From NCBI GenBank assembly GCA_003343885.1, contig QAKH01000061.1, positions 1 through 6,267 of the forward strand: a DNA stretch of 6,267 nucleotides. Reading direction: 5' to 3'. The notes beneath the pieces were generated by a model. It was not told the DNA's origin. It did not search any database and saw only the letters and a list, made by a program, of their open reading frames with translations. Made by a program: the position numbers and the translations under genes. Of this stretch, positions 6,267 through 6,267 are shown in pieces. Every line of letters begins with the position of its first letter. Positions within the stretch are counted from its first letter, which is position 1. This DNA is from Clostridiales bacterium (GTDB lineage Bacteria > Bacillota > Clostridia > Oscillospirales > CAG-382).

Positions 6267-6267
6267 G
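6147..6267. repeat. 121-bp direct terminal repeat, right copy
   Basis: Exact copy of 1-121 in the same orientation. Here it lies in its natural context: the susD reading frame runs on without a break from this segment into the rest of the C-terminus and stop. The left copy, in contrast, abuts the mosaic-end-like sequence. This copy is therefore the genuine locus. Confidence 0.97.

Noticed and set aside
1..6267. A small plasmid, phage or excised circular element of about 6.1 kb
   Set aside because: Only the terminal repeat suggests circularity. There is no replication, relaxase, integrase, recombinase or phage gene, both terminal genes are cut, and the join carries an adapter-like sequence.

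Overview
The window reads as a piece of a chromosomal nutrient-acquisition locus from a GC-rich member of the Bacteroidetes (Bacteroidota). An Alistipes-like gut bacterium fits the GC-rich coding sequence, but the genus is an inference. The phylum call rests on a SusD-family C-terminus, several lipoproteins with short Bacteroidetes-style signal peptides, A/T-rich leaders without a Shine-Dalgarno motif, and a FN3/PKD/beta-propeller surface-type lipoprotein next to susD.

All genes lie on the minus strand and are transcribed from right to left with very short gaps (22, 7, 26, 3 and 5 bp), so they look like one operon. In transcription order they are: the C-terminal 127 residues of a SusD-like outer-membrane nutrient-binding lipoprotein (5883-6266, cut by the window end); a 648-residue lipoprotein with two FN3-like domains, a PKD domain and a PQQ-type beta-propeller (3914-5860); an exported sugar-phosphate isomerase/epimerase-family TIM barrel (3031-3906); a metallo-beta-lactamase-fold lipoprotein (1982-3004); a glycerophosphodiester phosphodiesterase lipoprotein (1055-1978); and a GlpT-like organophosphate:phosphate antiporter (genuine sequence 147-1049, 3' end missing). 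The simplest reading is a SusC/D-linked system that captures glycerophosphodiesters at the outer membrane, cleaves them outside the cytoplasm to glycerol-3-phosphate plus an alcohol, and imports glycerol-3-phosphate through GlpT. The isomerase-like and MBL-fold proteins may process the released head group or a related bond; that part is speculation.

The two ends need care. Bases 1-121 are identical to bases 6147-6267, which makes the sequence look circular. The join between that SusD fragment and the transporter (128-146) matches the 19-bp Tn5/Nextera mosaic end in 18 of 19 positions, and the transporter reading frame breaks exactly at its edge. The best explanation is a sequencing-library chimera that closed an assembly graph into a false circle. 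It is not a plasmid, phage or excised element: no replication, mobilisation, integration or phage gene is present. The transporter truncation and the left-hand SusD copy should be treated as artefacts.

No RNA genes, CRISPR arrays, insertion sequences, promoters or terminators could be supported. There is no stretch over 300 bases without a gene.
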